Below, one piece after another: positions 29,287-38,508 of a stretch of 40,816 nt of DNA. The translations under genes were made by a program, and so were the position numbers. Location: positions 435,046 through 475,861 of the forward strand of contig NZ_WTUY01000005.1 of the NCBI RefSeq assembly GCF_009882945.1. The letters run 5' to 3'. The notes below the pieces were generated by a model. It had not been told where the DNA came from, ran no database searches, and worked only from the letters and a program-made list of their open reading frames with translations. This stretch comes from Alcanivorax sp. DP30. Lineage in GTDB: Bacteria; Pseudomonadota; Gammaproteobacteria; Pseudomonadales; Alcanivoracaceae. Numbering within the stretch: position 1 is the first letter of the stretch; each line of letters starts with the position of its first letter.

Positions 29287-29585
29287 CCCTCGATCTACCC
29301 GACGCCAAGACCGGTATCAGCCAGCGAGAGCGGCTTGAACAGGTCTGGAAGCAAACCGGCAACAAACCCAAAAGCCTGAAGCTGGAACCACCCCCGGAGG
29401 GGCTTGAATACCTCTGGGGCTGGTTCTGCCAGCTGGGCGACTGCACTTTCACCGAGATCCACCACTGGGCAGCACTGAAGCAGATCCACCTCCTACCCTG
29501 GGAAGTGGACGTGCTGCGTCGTCTGGATCAACTCAGAGCGAAGGCCTGGCATGACAGAAACAGCGCGTCTCGTACTGGCGGTTGA
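29241..29585 (+). CDS. T extension of the tail chaperone, made by -1 frameshift
   Basis: Reading -1 from the slippery site gives about 114 further codons (HETVQRLYDWAEGQIALDLP..., then EYLWGWFCQLGDCTFTEIHHW), ending with TGA at 29585, inside the start of the tape measure gene. The fusion of 117 + 114 residues would be the GT protein that binds the tape measure. The region lacks a start codon with a ribosome site, and it has codon-like sequence (W-, L- and E-rich conserved-looking segments), so it is best explained as an extension and not a separate gene. Confidence 0.82.
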   Translation, partial: HETVQRLYDWAEGQIALDLPDAKTGISQRERLEQVWKQTGNKPKSLKLEPPPEGLEYLWGWFCQLGDCTFTEIHHWAALKQIHLLPWEVDVLRRLDQLRAKAWHDRNSASRTGG

Positions 29586-31803
29586 TAGCACGGATATTTC
29601 CCGTGGCGAGCGAAGCCTGAAACGGCTTGATGCTGCCGCTGGCAAGACCGAGCGCGAGACAAAGCAGCTTACCCGTGCTACTGATCAGCTGGGTGGTGCC
29701 TATCGCGGGTTGCGTACTGTGCTGGCCACAGTCGGCGCGGGCCTGCTTGTCCGTGAGTTGGTGCAGGCTTCTGACACCTATACCGAGCTTCGCAGCCAGA
29801 TCAAGCTGGTCACCGACAGTCAGGAAGAGCTGAACGCGGTATTCGCTGAAAGCTATGAGCTGGCCAATGACACCCGTGGCAGCCTTGAGGGCACGGTTCA
29901 GCTCTACACCAAGCTGGCCCGCTCAACGGAAGAGCTTGATCTGGCCAACGAAGAGCTTTTCACCATCACCAAGGCGGTTAACCAGTCCTTTGTCGTGTCC
30001 GGCGCCTCTGCCCAAGAGGCCGAAGGCGCTATTCGCCAACTTGCCCAGGGCATGGCCTCCGGCACCCTGCGTGGCGACGAACTGAACTCCGTGATGGAGA
30101 ACAGCCCCCGTCTTGCCCGTGCCATCGCGGATGGCTTGGGTGTCACCATCGGCGAACTTCGTCAACTGGGTGCCGATGGCAAGATCACCGCCGAAGCCAT
30201 CACCACGGCCCTGCTGTCCACCGCCGACAGCATTGACCGCGAATTCCAGCAAATGCCCCGCACCGTGGGCCAATCCCTGCAGCAGCTGCGCAACGACCTG
30301 CTTGTCACCTTTGGCCAGACCGATACCAGCGAATTTGTCTCTGCCATCGATGACCTGCGCAGCATCGTTACTGACCCCGGCTTCCAGAGCAGTATGGTCA
30401 CCCTGGGCACCTCTGTGGCCACCCTTACAGGGAATCTGGCCTCTGCCACAAAAGAGACGGTAGGGTTTACCAAATGGCTTGGTGAAGAGCTTGCGGCGCG
30501 AATTCATGGCATCGCCAATGATGATCTGGTCCGCCTGAATGAGCAGCTTGTCGAGCAGCAAGAGGTGGTGGAGACCATCCGCAAAGGGAAGGATGATTTC
30601 TTTTTCAACCCCTCGCTTCTTGAGCAGGAAGAAAAGCTGCTTGCTCAGTACACCAAGCAGTACGAGGATGCAGTAGCGGCTCAGGAAAGGGCCGCCCAGC
30701 AGGCGCTTAAAAACAGACAAATCCTTGCGCAGAAGGCAAAGTCTGAGCGTTTTGCGGATGAAATCCTGTCCGAAATGGGCGGCGGCCCCTCCCTTGGTGG
30801 CGACTCTGGCGGTTCCGACGCCATCCAGAAGCGTGTCGATGCCTTGCGTATGGAGGCAGAAACACTCGGCATGACCGCATCAGAGGCGGATCTGTACAGG
30901 CTTAAAAATGAGGGCGCGACACAATCGCAACTGAATGCGGCTCAAGCCCTATATGCTCAGATTGATGCCCATGAAGCGCTGACCGAGCAGCAAAAGGCGG
31001 CCCGACAAGAATCTGACCAGTTGCAGGCATCCTTGGGAGAAGTGCAGGAGCGATATGCAACCGAGCGCACTTTGCTTGAAGAAGATCTGTTAGCTCGGCG
31101 TGAGATTATCCTGGAGTCATTGGATCAGAAGAAGGTTGATCAAGATGAGGCTAACTCCCTTCTCTTGGCCTCCAACCAGGAATACTACGACTCCTTGGCT
31201 GCGTTAAGAGATCAGGACGTTGAGAGGGAGAGAGCCGCAAATGCAGCGATAGGGGCAGCAAGGTTTGCTGCGTTGCAGCAGGGCCTCGGGTTCTTGAGTG
31301 TGTTTGCTCAGGAGAATAAAGCGGTCGCCCTGGTTGTTCTTGGCGTCCAAAAGGGGCTCTCTGCTGCTGCTGCGTGGGTAAACACCCTGACCGCTGCCAC
31401 GCGAGCCGTTGCAGAGCTTGGCCCGATTGCTGGCCCGCCAGCGGCTGCAAAGATAATGGCATGGGGCAAGCTGCAGGTCGGACTGATTGCAGCAACAGGC
31501 TTGGCAGAGGCAGCAGTAGGCGGCGGCGGGGGAGGCACCAGCATAAGCACAACCAGCGGTGGGGGAACGGGATATGGCGATGCCTATGCTCAGTCAGCCG
31601 CACCGTCTGCGCCTGCCCCAATTCAGTCACAGGTAAACCAAGGAAACACTGTTCAATTCGTGTTTGCCGGAGATGTGAGCGGCCTTGACGCCTCGCAAAT
31701 GGCAGAGGCTGTGATGGCTGAGATTGGGGATAAGGTTAATAATCTGGATTACGTTCTGATTGACCCAGCCAGCAGAAATGGTAGAGCCTTGGCAGGACAG
31801 TGA
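29551..31803 (+). CDS. Tape measure protein
   Basis: 750 residues. The N-terminal domain (about 45-235) is of the tape_meas_nterm type: LRTVLATVGAGLLVRELVQASDTYTELRSQIKLVT and the block IRQLAQGMASGTLRGDELNSVMENSPRLARAIAD. Long coiled-coil regions (310-400, 480-570), a hydrophobic stretch at about 590-665, then a glycine-rich segment and C-terminal domain. Length sets the tail length, here about 110 nm using 1.5 Angstrom per residue. It overlaps the frameshift extension of the chaperone gene that binds it. Confidence 0.95.
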   Translation: MTETARLVLAVDSTDISRGERSLKRLDAAAGKTERETKQLTRATDQLGGAYRGLRTVLATVGAGLLVRELVQASDTYTELRSQIKLVTDSQEELNAVFAESYELANDTRGSLEGTVQLYTKLARSTEELDLANEELFTITKAVNQSFVVSGASAQEAEGAIRQLAQGMASGTLRGDELNSVMENSPRLARAIADGLGVTIGELRQLGADGKITAEAITTALLSTADSIDREFQQMPRTVGQSLQQLRNDLLVTFGQTDTSEFVSAIDDLRSIVTDPGFQSSMVTLGTSVATLTGNLASATKETVGFTKWLGEELAARIHGIANDDLVRLNEQLVEQQEVVETIRKGKDDFFFNPSLLEQEEKLLAQYTKQYEDAVAAQERAAQQALKNRQILAQKAKSERFADEILSEMGGGPSLGGDSGGSDAIQKRVDALRMEAETLGMTASEADLYRLKNEGATQSQLNAAQALYAQIDAHEALTEQQKAARQESDQLQASLGEVQERYATERTLLEEDLLARREIILESLDQKKVDQDEANSLLLASNQEYYDSLAALRDQDVERERAANAAIGAARFAALQQGLGFLSVFAQENKAVALVVLGVQKGLSAAAAWVNTLTAATRAVAELGPIAGPPAAAKIMAWGKLQVGLIAATGLAEAAVGGGGGGTSISTTSGGGTGYGDAYAQSAAPSAPAPIQSQVNQGNTVQFVFAGDVSGLDASQMAEAVMAEIGDKVNNLDYVLIDPASRNGRALAGQ

Positions 31804-31820
31804 GCCGGAAGTGATTAGAT

Positions 31821-32225
31821 ATGAGAAAAATAGCCATGATGCTGCCTTTTTTGGCTGCCTGCGCTCCGGGCTGGGGGCCAATGGATGCACGCCAGTATGT
31901 TCATGCTGATGCGGAGCCGGCGCCCGAGTATGCGATAGGGGTCTGGACGGGCGGCCTTGGGCCATACGTTATGACCATGAAGGTCGCTCCAGATGGCCAT
32001 GTGGACACATGTCACTCATGGAACCACCGGGACGCAGTAGGCAAGGCCAAATTTGCTGGCGGGAATCTGTATTTTTCAGATGGCTCGTTTGCTGTTCTGG
32101 GAAAGACGGCTGACGGAATTACGGTTGTCCCGTTGGCCGATGAGGATCACGCATCGGATTTCGTTAGAGACGAATCTTTAAGGCAGGCGGCGCCCTTTTG
32201 CGAGGATTACTTTCAAAATAACTAG
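31821..32225 (+). CDS. Phage-encoded lipoprotein in the tail module
   Basis: 134 residues. The N-terminus, MRKIAMMLPFLAACAPG, is a short lipoprotein signal with a lipobox (LAAC, lipidated C14). The mature part is beta-rich (YAIGVWTGGLGPYVMTMKVAPDGH..., GGNLYFSDGSFAVLGKTADGITVV) with cysteines near CHSW and PFCEDY that could pair. It resembles no tail structural protein and sits alone before a terminator. Lipoproteins in this position in other phages block receptors or exclude superinfecting phage; that role is inference. Shine-Dalgarno is weak. Confidence 0.75.
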   Translation: MRKIAMMLPFLAACAPGWGPMDARQYVHADAEPAPEYAIGVWTGGLGPYVMTMKVAPDGHVDTCHSWNHRDAVGKAKFAGGNLYFSDGSFAVLGKTADGITVVPLADEDHASDFVRDESLRQAAPFCEDYFQNN

Positions 32226-32244
32226 CGCCCCGCACTGACCCAAG

Positions 32245-32267
32245 AACCCGCTTCGGCGGGTTTTTTT
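32245..32267 (+). terminator. Strong intrinsic terminator with UUCG loop
   Basis: AACCCGC, loop TTCG, GCGGGTT, then more Ts (seven in all). The C(UUCG)G tetraloop makes a very stable hairpin. It closes the lipoprotein transcript and lies in the middle of the tail genes. Confidence 0.9.
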
Positions 32268-32282
32268 ATGCCTGGAGAAAAC

Positions 32283-32693
32283 ATGGCGGTAATCATTTAC
32301 ACGGCAAGGCGCGGCCTCGTTGCCGGCCACACTGCCGGCCAGTCCTATGAGCTGGAAGTTGGGATCGAGAGCGTTTCGCCCAGCTTTGACCGTGAGGAAA
32401 ACACGCTCACCACGCTATCCGGCAAGGACTACACCACGTTTTACCGCATTGAGGAACGGGACAGCTTCAGCACAGTGGCCATAGACGATACGGCGCTGCT
32501 TGCTCAGTTGCGTGAATTCGTCATGTCTGTTGCCGCTGGGGAGCCGTTCACGATGGACCTGATGGGCGAGTCGGGCAGCCCTGTGGCCCCGGTCAGCTAC
32601 AAGTTGCGCGGCAACCCCAGCAAGCGACTGGTGAACTCTGCCGGCTTCTACTCCTACTCATGGCAAGTGAAGGTGTTTGATGAGAACCCATAA
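32283..32693 (+). CDS. Tail tip component, minor tail protein
   Basis: 136 residues from the ATG at 32283, behind TGGAGAAAAC; an ATG at 32268 in the terminator tail is less likely. Protein is beta-rich (AVIIYTARRGLVAGHTAGQSYELEVGIESVSPSFDREENTLTTLSG...) and resembles short distal tail proteins found between the tape measure and the tail hub genes. It overlaps the start of the hub gene by 14 bases. Precise identity within the tip complex is open. Confidence 0.65.
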   Translation: MAVIIYTARRGLVAGHTAGQSYELEVGIESVSPSFDREENTLTTLSGKDYTTFYRIEERDSFSTVAIDDTALLAQLREFVMSVAAGEPFTMDLMGESGSPVAPVSYKLRGNPSKRLVNSAGFYSYSWQVKVFDENP

Positions 32694-35600
32694 CAGCGCC
32701 TTTGGCTCTTTCAATGTCGGCCAGACCCGCGAGCCGCGCTTTGTTATCGAATTCGACTTTGGCGGCGGTGATTATCACTACTTCACCAGCCATGAGGTGG
32801 ATGGGCTCTCTGGCGCCAACGTGACTGATGGCGTGCTGACCCGCGTGGACAGCACCAGCCAGAAGCTGGACCCGGACAAGGCCAACAGCAAGATTGGCTC
32901 CATGACCGTCCGCATTGCGGATGATGGCCTGACCGAGCTGCAGCAAGCCAAGCTGAACGACGACAAGGGGCTGCGCGGCAAGCGTGTGCGCTACTACGCT
33001 GGTTTCTTGGGCCTCCCGTGGTCATCTTTCGTCCTGGTGCAGACCCAGCTGATCCAGGGCGCCTCCTACAAAGAGCAGGAATACACCTTCAAGTGTGCTG
33101 ATATTCAGCGCCAGATGCGTGATGACATCTTCGTCTTGAAGGAAACCACGCTCAGTGCCTCACTGGCTGCGGATGATACGGAGATTGAGGTCTATTCCGT
33201 CAATGGCCTGCAGCTGGTTAAGCAGCCCGTTAGCCCGTCTGGCCGGACCCTTGCCAGCGGGAAAAGCATCTGCCTGGTGAGGCTTGAAGGTGAGAATGAT
33301 GCCTTTGAAATCGCCATGGCAGAGGAGATTGACGAGAGCACCAACACCCTCAAGCAGGTGACTCGTGGCGTCCTGGGGACCACGCCGCTTACCATTGAGG
33401 TGGACCCAGACGAAAAGCGCGACAATGCCCCCAAGGTAACCGAATACGTCTATCTGGACATGCCGGCCCCTATGCTGGCTTATGCGCTGCTGACCGGCTC
33501 TATCTATGGCTATCCCGGCGAATACCTGCCGGACCACTGGCATATGGGTGTAGGCCCTGAGTTCATCCGTACGTCTGAATATCTGAATATCGGGCCAGAC
33601 CTTTGGGACGTAGACAGCTTCGACGATGGGCTGTCTGCTCAGGTCTCAGGGGTAGAGAAGGAGAGCGGCAAGAAGTTCATCGAAGAGCAGATCTTTCGCA
33701 TGATGGGCTGTTACCCGCCTATCTATTCGGATGGCCAGATTGGCCTGCGCCGCATGACCCTGATCCCCTCCCAAAGCGGGTATGTGCGGGAGCTGAACGA
33801 GGACCATGTGCTGTCCCCGGCCACTCTGACCCATGACATGGGCGGGATGATTAACGACATTCTGGTCTATTGGAACTGGAACCAGCGCAAAGAGGCCTAC
33901 ACCCGCGTAAACCGCCTGCTGGATTCGGGCTCTATCGAGCGCAACGGTCAATCTGAAACCCTTGAGATTGAGTTCCGCGCCCTGAGTGCTGAGCGCCACA
34001 CCTACACCACCATCAAGAACATCCTCGACAGTCTGCGGGATCGTTACGCCGGCCCTCCGCTTCGCCTGTCACTGGACCTCTCCCCCGAGAACAACGATCT
34101 GGAAGTGGGCGATATTGTCCGGGTGAATCTGGGCGGAATTAAGGACTACAGCACCGACCAGGTGGACGTGACCCTGAACCGAAATTTTGAGGTGCAGCAG
34201 GTCAAGGTGGACTGGCAGACCGGCAAGGTAACGGTTGACCTGTTCGGGTCCAGCCAGCGGGCCAGCGAATTGCCGGTGGACCAGTTTGGCTCAGCATTAC
34301 CGCTCAGCTGGTATCAGAGTGAAGGCACCGAGATCAGCGCGGCCAACTTCCCTGGGGCTGTCGTAGAGAGCACCGGCGAGCGCCACATCACGGCGGACAT
34401 TACCCTGGAAGGTCACGCCTCGATTGCCGACGACACGGCTATTTACTGGTGCCCGGAAGACCTGACCATTGATGGGGGCGTGACAGTCACGCTCACCAAG
34501 AATGTGCAGCTTCGTGTGGCCGGCTACTTCCAGAATAATGGCACTGTTGACGGTCGCGGTCAGGGCCAGCCTGGCGGGGCCGGGGTTGACGAACTGAGCA
34601 TTGACCCTATCTATTCCGCGCGGTACTTCAAGTGGAATACTGACAACAAAGGGCTGCCCGGGTATCTGCGTGCCGAGTCTTTGCCGCAGTCGCCAAGCGT
34701 CATGATTCAAGAAGACTCTTTCAGGGACTATCGATGGGTATATGTTTCTGACCAGGCGTTGGATTATGCGCTTTTCGGCAGCAACGCGCTGGAGGACTCC
34801 TTTTCTCAGCTGCCCCCGGTAGGAGGGCTGGTTGTAAGTGCTGCCAGGTCAGGGCTTGATGTTGTGGATGGCGAGCTAAAAGGCCTCCCGGGATACCTAT
34901 GGGGCGGGAGCGGCCATGGCGGCGGCCCTGCGGGCAAGCGCCCATTTTCGCCCTTTGAGCTGTCGTATCTTGGCCCTGGTGGTGACGGCGGCAACTCAGG
35001 TGCAGGGCTGGCAATTACCTGCCGCGGCTTCTCTGTGGGGGATAACGGCCTTTTTGACCTGTCAGGCGGTGATGCTCCAGAGCCGCAAACCTTTTATCAG
35101 GCCGCAAGCTGGGCGCGGGCCTACCCTGGAACAGGTGCGCCTGGCGGTCCCGGTGCCCTGTATTTCGTTATGGACGGCGAGACCGCTATTCCTGGGGATC
35201 TCACCGAAGGGAACTTCCACGCATTCTATGGCGCCGCTGCGGTCCCGGGGCATCAGGGCACCAGAGGAACGAACTCTCTTGGATTTTTAGGGAATTCCAT
35301 ACCGGGAGCGTATAACTACTACGAAAATTCCAGCAATGAAATCCTCTCGCCTTTGCAGAGCCCCCAGCCGCTTCCTCTGAATGTTTGGCAGTCAGCGTAT
35401 GTGGTTCATCAGCTAACAGGTTCAATCGCTGCCACCCCGGACATTCCTGAAGAGACAGAGAACCCGGTTACGGTGACCATTGCCGAGCTGACCAACACTC
35501 CACGCAGCGCCAATGCCAACCTTTCCACGATTGAGGTGGCAATTCAGCCTCCAAGCGTTAGTAGTTACAAATACGCCCTGGTGGAGTACCGGGAGAAGGG

Positions 35601-37863
35601 TCAGGAGGGCTGGTTTGAGGTGGGCCCGGCCTCTCCTGAAGTCGGCTTTGTTGTCCCGAGTGACGGCAAGACCTACGAAATCCGTGCGCGTGGTGTATCG
35701 CTGGCCGGGAATGTTGTGCCTGATGCCCCGATTCAGGAAATCACCACCACCAAGATCCTGAATGCCGACCCGGGCGACGAGGATGTGGATGATGTGGTGG
35801 AGGTGCCGAACGTCCATGGCCTGGAGCTGTTCGAGCAGGGTAATGATTCCGTATTTGGTGGCCGTGACGCTAAGTTCGTGTGGCGCAAGACCAGCGTTAC
35901 CGAATGGCTGGAAATGGGCAGCGAGGGCCAGCTGGGGGCCTCCCGTGGCTCTCTGGACCTTTACTTCAAGGATTACCAGGTAGAGGTCTGGGTAGGCGGG
36001 TCTCTGGTTCGGACAGAATGGGTTGTTGACCCTGCCTTCGTCTACACCTACGAGAAGAACGCCGAAGACTATGCGCGAGAGCAGGGCCAGGCGGGCGCGT
36101 GGCGTGCGTTTGAGTGCCGCGTGTACTGCCGGGGCCGCCAGAACCAACTCAGTGCACAGGCCGCGAAATTGCCCGTGGAGAACGTGGCGCCAGAATTGCC
36201 CGACGCAATCACGGTATCCGCCAGCTTCCGTTCTCTTCAGATCGACTATGACCCGCCGGAGGATCTGGATTACAAGGAAACCCGTGTCTGGCTCAGCCAG
36301 AGCGAAGGATTTACCCCTGACCCGGCCAATCAGGTGGCGCAAGCCTACGGCGGGCCAGTGATTATCGCTGGCCTGGCGGACAACACAGAGTACTTCCTGC
36401 GCTTCGCGACCTATGATGCCTTCGGGCAGGGGAGTTTAAGCCAGGAATTCAGTGTCACCACTCCCAGCCTTGCGGCTGCCGAGGTGGATGGTCTGAGCCC
36501 CTGGGCCACGGTTACCGACGCTGACAAGGCGTTCATTGATGCCAACCTAGAAAATGACGCCATCGACAGCACCAAGATCGTCAAGCTGACGGCCTCCAAG
36601 ATTGTGACCGGCACTCTGGCCGCCACCGAAAAAATTAGCGTTGATGGTCAAATTGAGAGCGTAGTTGGCGATGCCGTTGCCACAATTGGCCCCAAGGCCA
36701 CGGACGGCAAAACCGGCATGGTTACCTACCAGTACGATGGCACCACTCTGTTTGCTGTTTATAGCGACGGCAGCGCGGCCTTCTCTGGTGCGGTGACCAT
36801 CACCAACGGCAGCGGCTATGCCAACCTGAGCGACAAGCCAAGCTCCTTGGCCGACATTAACAGCGGGGAAGGTGGGAAGCTTAGTGGCGTTGAAACTGGC
36901 GCCACTGCTGGCGCTGATTGGTCCAGCAATCTGTCCAACATCCCCAGCAGGCTGGGCGATACGCCAAGCACGGGCTTGAACCTCACCGCCACCCACCTGG
37001 GTTATTACGATGGCTCTGACTGGCGCGCATTCATCGAAAACGATGGCACCTTCTACTTTGGTGACGGCGATCAGAAATACCTGAAGTTTGACGGCACCGA
37101 CTTCACTGCTGGCCGTGAAACTACGCTCATAGGCGTGGATTCATATAACGGCAGGAAGCTATATGTTCACGACAACTTCCTCACAGCCTTTGTTCCTGAT
37201 GATAATTTCAGCGTAACCGGAGCTCCGAGTGCGGCTCTCAATCGAGGCAGGTATTCGCTGTGGCTTGAGACAAGCGAGAATGGGGACGATGTTGAATTTT
37301 ATCATTATGTTCCCCAGTACATTATTGATCAGGCAGAGGCAAGTTCTAACTTTAGGATGAAGGTGGGCTTCTCCTTCGGCCATGGTGCAAACGGATCATA
37401 TGGCTTTGGCGACAATGTAAACACAATAATGAATATGAAGCTGTTCTCCTGCAGGGACAGCGGCGCGAACTTTTGCCAGGCCCAATATGAAGTGGAAAGT
37501 GACTGGGCATATGCCGGATCAGGGAGCGATAGAGAGTACACCACCACTTATCGTGTCAGGTTTCGCCAAGGCATAACAACCGAAACCAGGGTTATTGCAA
37601 CAGAAACAGGAACGGTCCCCCCTGCCTCAGTTATTGCGCCGTCTCTTGGTCAGTTCTACGGGGTTGAATGCTTTGTTGATCTTGAAAATGATGAGGTGAC
37701 CATAAGCACACCCAATGGCGAAGAAACCTTCGCCCTGACCAGTACATACACAATCAACGACTTCAGCCCCGGGGATGCACTGAAGGTTTCTCTTGTAACC
37801 ACAGGCAACCGGACAATGGAAGCGGAAGCCCACCTCAGCGATTTCTATTTCATGCAGGAATAA
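32680..37863 (+). CDS. Giant tail hub / adhesin protein (J-like)
   Basis: 1,727 residues from the ATG at 32680. N-terminal ~520 residues look like a tail-hub protein: VTDGVLTRVDSTSQKLDPDKANSKIGSMTVRIADD, ECADIQRQMRDDIF-like FKCADIQRQMRDDIF, and LEVGDIVRVNLGG. Next a beta-rich segment (DITLEGHASIADDTAIYWCPEDLTIDGG) and a glycine-rich zone (about 625-835) with runs such as GGSGHGGGPAG and GPGGDGGNSGAG. Two to three Fn3-like domains follow (about 925-1260). The C-terminus (1260-1727) has repeated short beta motifs and ends in LSDFYFMQE. It would form the host-contacting tip fibre. Confidence 0.88.
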   Translation: MRTHNSAFGSFNVGQTREPRFVIEFDFGGGDYHYFTSHEVDGLSGANVTDGVLTRVDSTSQKLDPDKANSKIGSMTVRIADDGLTELQQAKLNDDKGLRGKRVRYYAGFLGLPWSSFVLVQTQLIQGASYKEQEYTFKCADIQRQMRDDIFVLKETTLSASLAADDTEIEVYSVNGLQLVKQPVSPSGRTLASGKSICLVRLEGENDAFEIAMAEEIDESTNTLKQVTRGVLGTTPLTIEVDPDEKRDNAPKVTEYVYLDMPAPMLAYALLTGSIYGYPGEYLPDHWHMGVGPEFIRTSEYLNIGPDLWDVDSFDDGLSAQVSGVEKESGKKFIEEQIFRMMGCYPPIYSDGQIGLRRMTLIPSQSGYVRELNEDHVLSPATLTHDMGGMINDILVYWNWNQRKEAYTRVNRLLDSGSIERNGQSETLEIEFRALSAERHTYTTIKNILDSLRDRYAGPPLRLSLDLSPENNDLEVGDIVRVNLGGIKDYSTDQVDVTLNRNFEVQQVKVDWQTGKVTVDLFGSSQRASELPVDQFGSALPLSWYQSEGTEISAANFPGAVVESTGERHITADITLEGHASIADDTAIYWCPEDLTIDGGVTVTLTKNVQLRVAGYFQNNGTVDGRGQGQPGGAGVDELSIDPIYSARYFKWNTDNKGLPGYLRAESLPQSPSVMIQEDSFRDYRWVYVSDQALDYALFGSNALEDSFSQLPPVGGLVVSAARSGLDVVDGELKGLPGYLWGGSGHGGGPAGKRPFSPFELSYLGPGGDGGNSGAGLAITCRGFSVGDNGLFDLSGGDAPEPQTFYQAASWARAYPGTGAPGGPGALYFVMDGETAIPGDLTEGNFHAFYGAAAVPGHQGTRGTNSLGFLGNSIPGAYNYYENSSNEILSPLQSPQPLPLNVWQSAYVVHQLTGSIAATPDIPEETENPVTVTIAELTNTPRSANANLSTIEVAIQPPSVSSYKYALVEYREKGQEGWFEVGPASPEVGFVVPSDGKTYEIRARGVSLAGNVVPDAPIQEITTTKILNADPGDEDVDDVVEVPNVHGLELFEQGNDSVFGGRDAKFVWRKTSVTEWLEMGSEGQLGASRGSLDLYFKDYQVEVWVGGSLVRTEWVVDPAFVYTYEKNAEDYAREQGQAGAWRAFECRVYCRGRQNQLSAQAAKLPVENVAPELPDAITVSASFRSLQIDYDPPEDLDYKETRVWLSQSEGFTPDPANQVAQAYGGPVIIAGLADNTEYFLRFATYDAFGQGSLSQEFSVTTPSLAAAEVDGLSPWATVTDADKAFIDANLENDAIDSTKIVKLTASKIVTGTLAATEKISVDGQIESVVGDAVATIGPKATDGKTGMVTYQYDGTTLFAVYSDGSAAFSGAVTITNGSGYANLSDKPSSLADINSGEGGKLSGVETGATAGADWSSNLSNIPSRLGDTPSTGLNLTATHLGYYDGSDWRAFIENDGTFYFGDGDQKYLKFDGTDFTAGRETTLIGVDSYNGRKLYVHDNFLTAFVPDDNFSVTGAPSAALNRGRYSLWLETSENGDDVEFYHYVPQYIIDQAEASSNFRMKVGFSFGHGANGSYGFGDNVNTIMNMKLFSCRDSGANFCQAQYEVESDWAYAGSGSDREYTTTYRVRFRQGITTETRVIATETGTVPPASVIAPSLGQFYGVECFVDLENDEVTISTPNGEETFALTSTYTINDFSPGDALKVSLVTTGNRTMEAEAHLSDFYFMQE

Positions 37864-37875
37864 CCGGAGTAACCA

Positions 37876-38508
37876 ATGGCTCAATACAAAACGGGCACCG
37901 CCACGGCGGTGAACGATAGCCCAGTTGTGTCTGGATCTGGGACGCAATGGCTGGCCAATGTGCAGGCCGGTGACAGCTTTGTCATGGCTGGCGTGGGCTT
38001 GGTCTATGACGTGGCGAGCGTCGATAGCGACACGCAGATCACGCTGACCGCGCCTTACGGTGGCACTGGAAAGACTGGCGCCTATGCCATCCAGCGCGAC
38101 TTCACCAGTGACGGCATTCCTGAAATGGCCCAGGGCGACGTAGAGACGGCGGCCATCTTCACGCGGGCGATGCGCAAACTGCAGGGCTTGCTGGCCCAGC
38201 TTGGCGGTGTGGCAGGCACCGGCGCAACGATTTATCCGAGCATTGCCGCCGGGGAGGCTGGCACAAGCGACACCGAATACTTCTGGGTAGCCGATGGCGG
38301 CACCTTGAAGCTGTACCAGAATCAAACCGGCACGGGCGTAGAGCAGGGCGAATACCCGAACAGCACAGCCCTGCAGACGGCCATTGATGCTTTCACTGGG
38401 GCCGAATCCAGAATTATTGCTCTGATCCAGTCCCTGCACCCTGATCTGCTCGGCACCACCTTTTACGCTGACTTTGTAGCCCAGTCCTATGTCCAGGAGG
38501 ATGTGTAA
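37876..38508 (+). CDS. Tail fibre-associated protein
   Basis: 210 residues with GGAGTAACC before the ATG. The N-terminus (YKTGTATAVNDSPVVSGSGTQWLANVQAGDSFVMAG..., TQITLTAPYGGTGKTGAYAIQRDFT) is a beta domain common in short phage tail proteins next to fibre genes. The C-terminal half is helical (TALQTAIDAFTGAESRIIALIQSLHPDLLG). It could bridge the hub and the fibre that follows, with which it is coupled by TAATG. No precise family name. Confidence 0.7.
   Translation: MAQYKTGTATAVNDSPVVSGSGTQWLANVQAGDSFVMAGVGLVYDVASVDSDTQITLTAPYGGTGKTGAYAIQRDFTSDGIPEMAQGDVETAAIFTRAMRKLQGLLAQLGGVAGTGATIYPSIAAGEAGTSDTEYFWVADGGTLKLYQNQTGTGVEQGEYPNSTALQTAIDAFTGAESRIIALIQSLHPDLLGTTFYADFVAQSYVQEDV

Noticed and set aside
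35422-37000. Minus-strand open frames opposite the tail hub gene
   Set aside because: Shadow frames of the 1,727-residue gene; no ribosome sites, no family resemblance.
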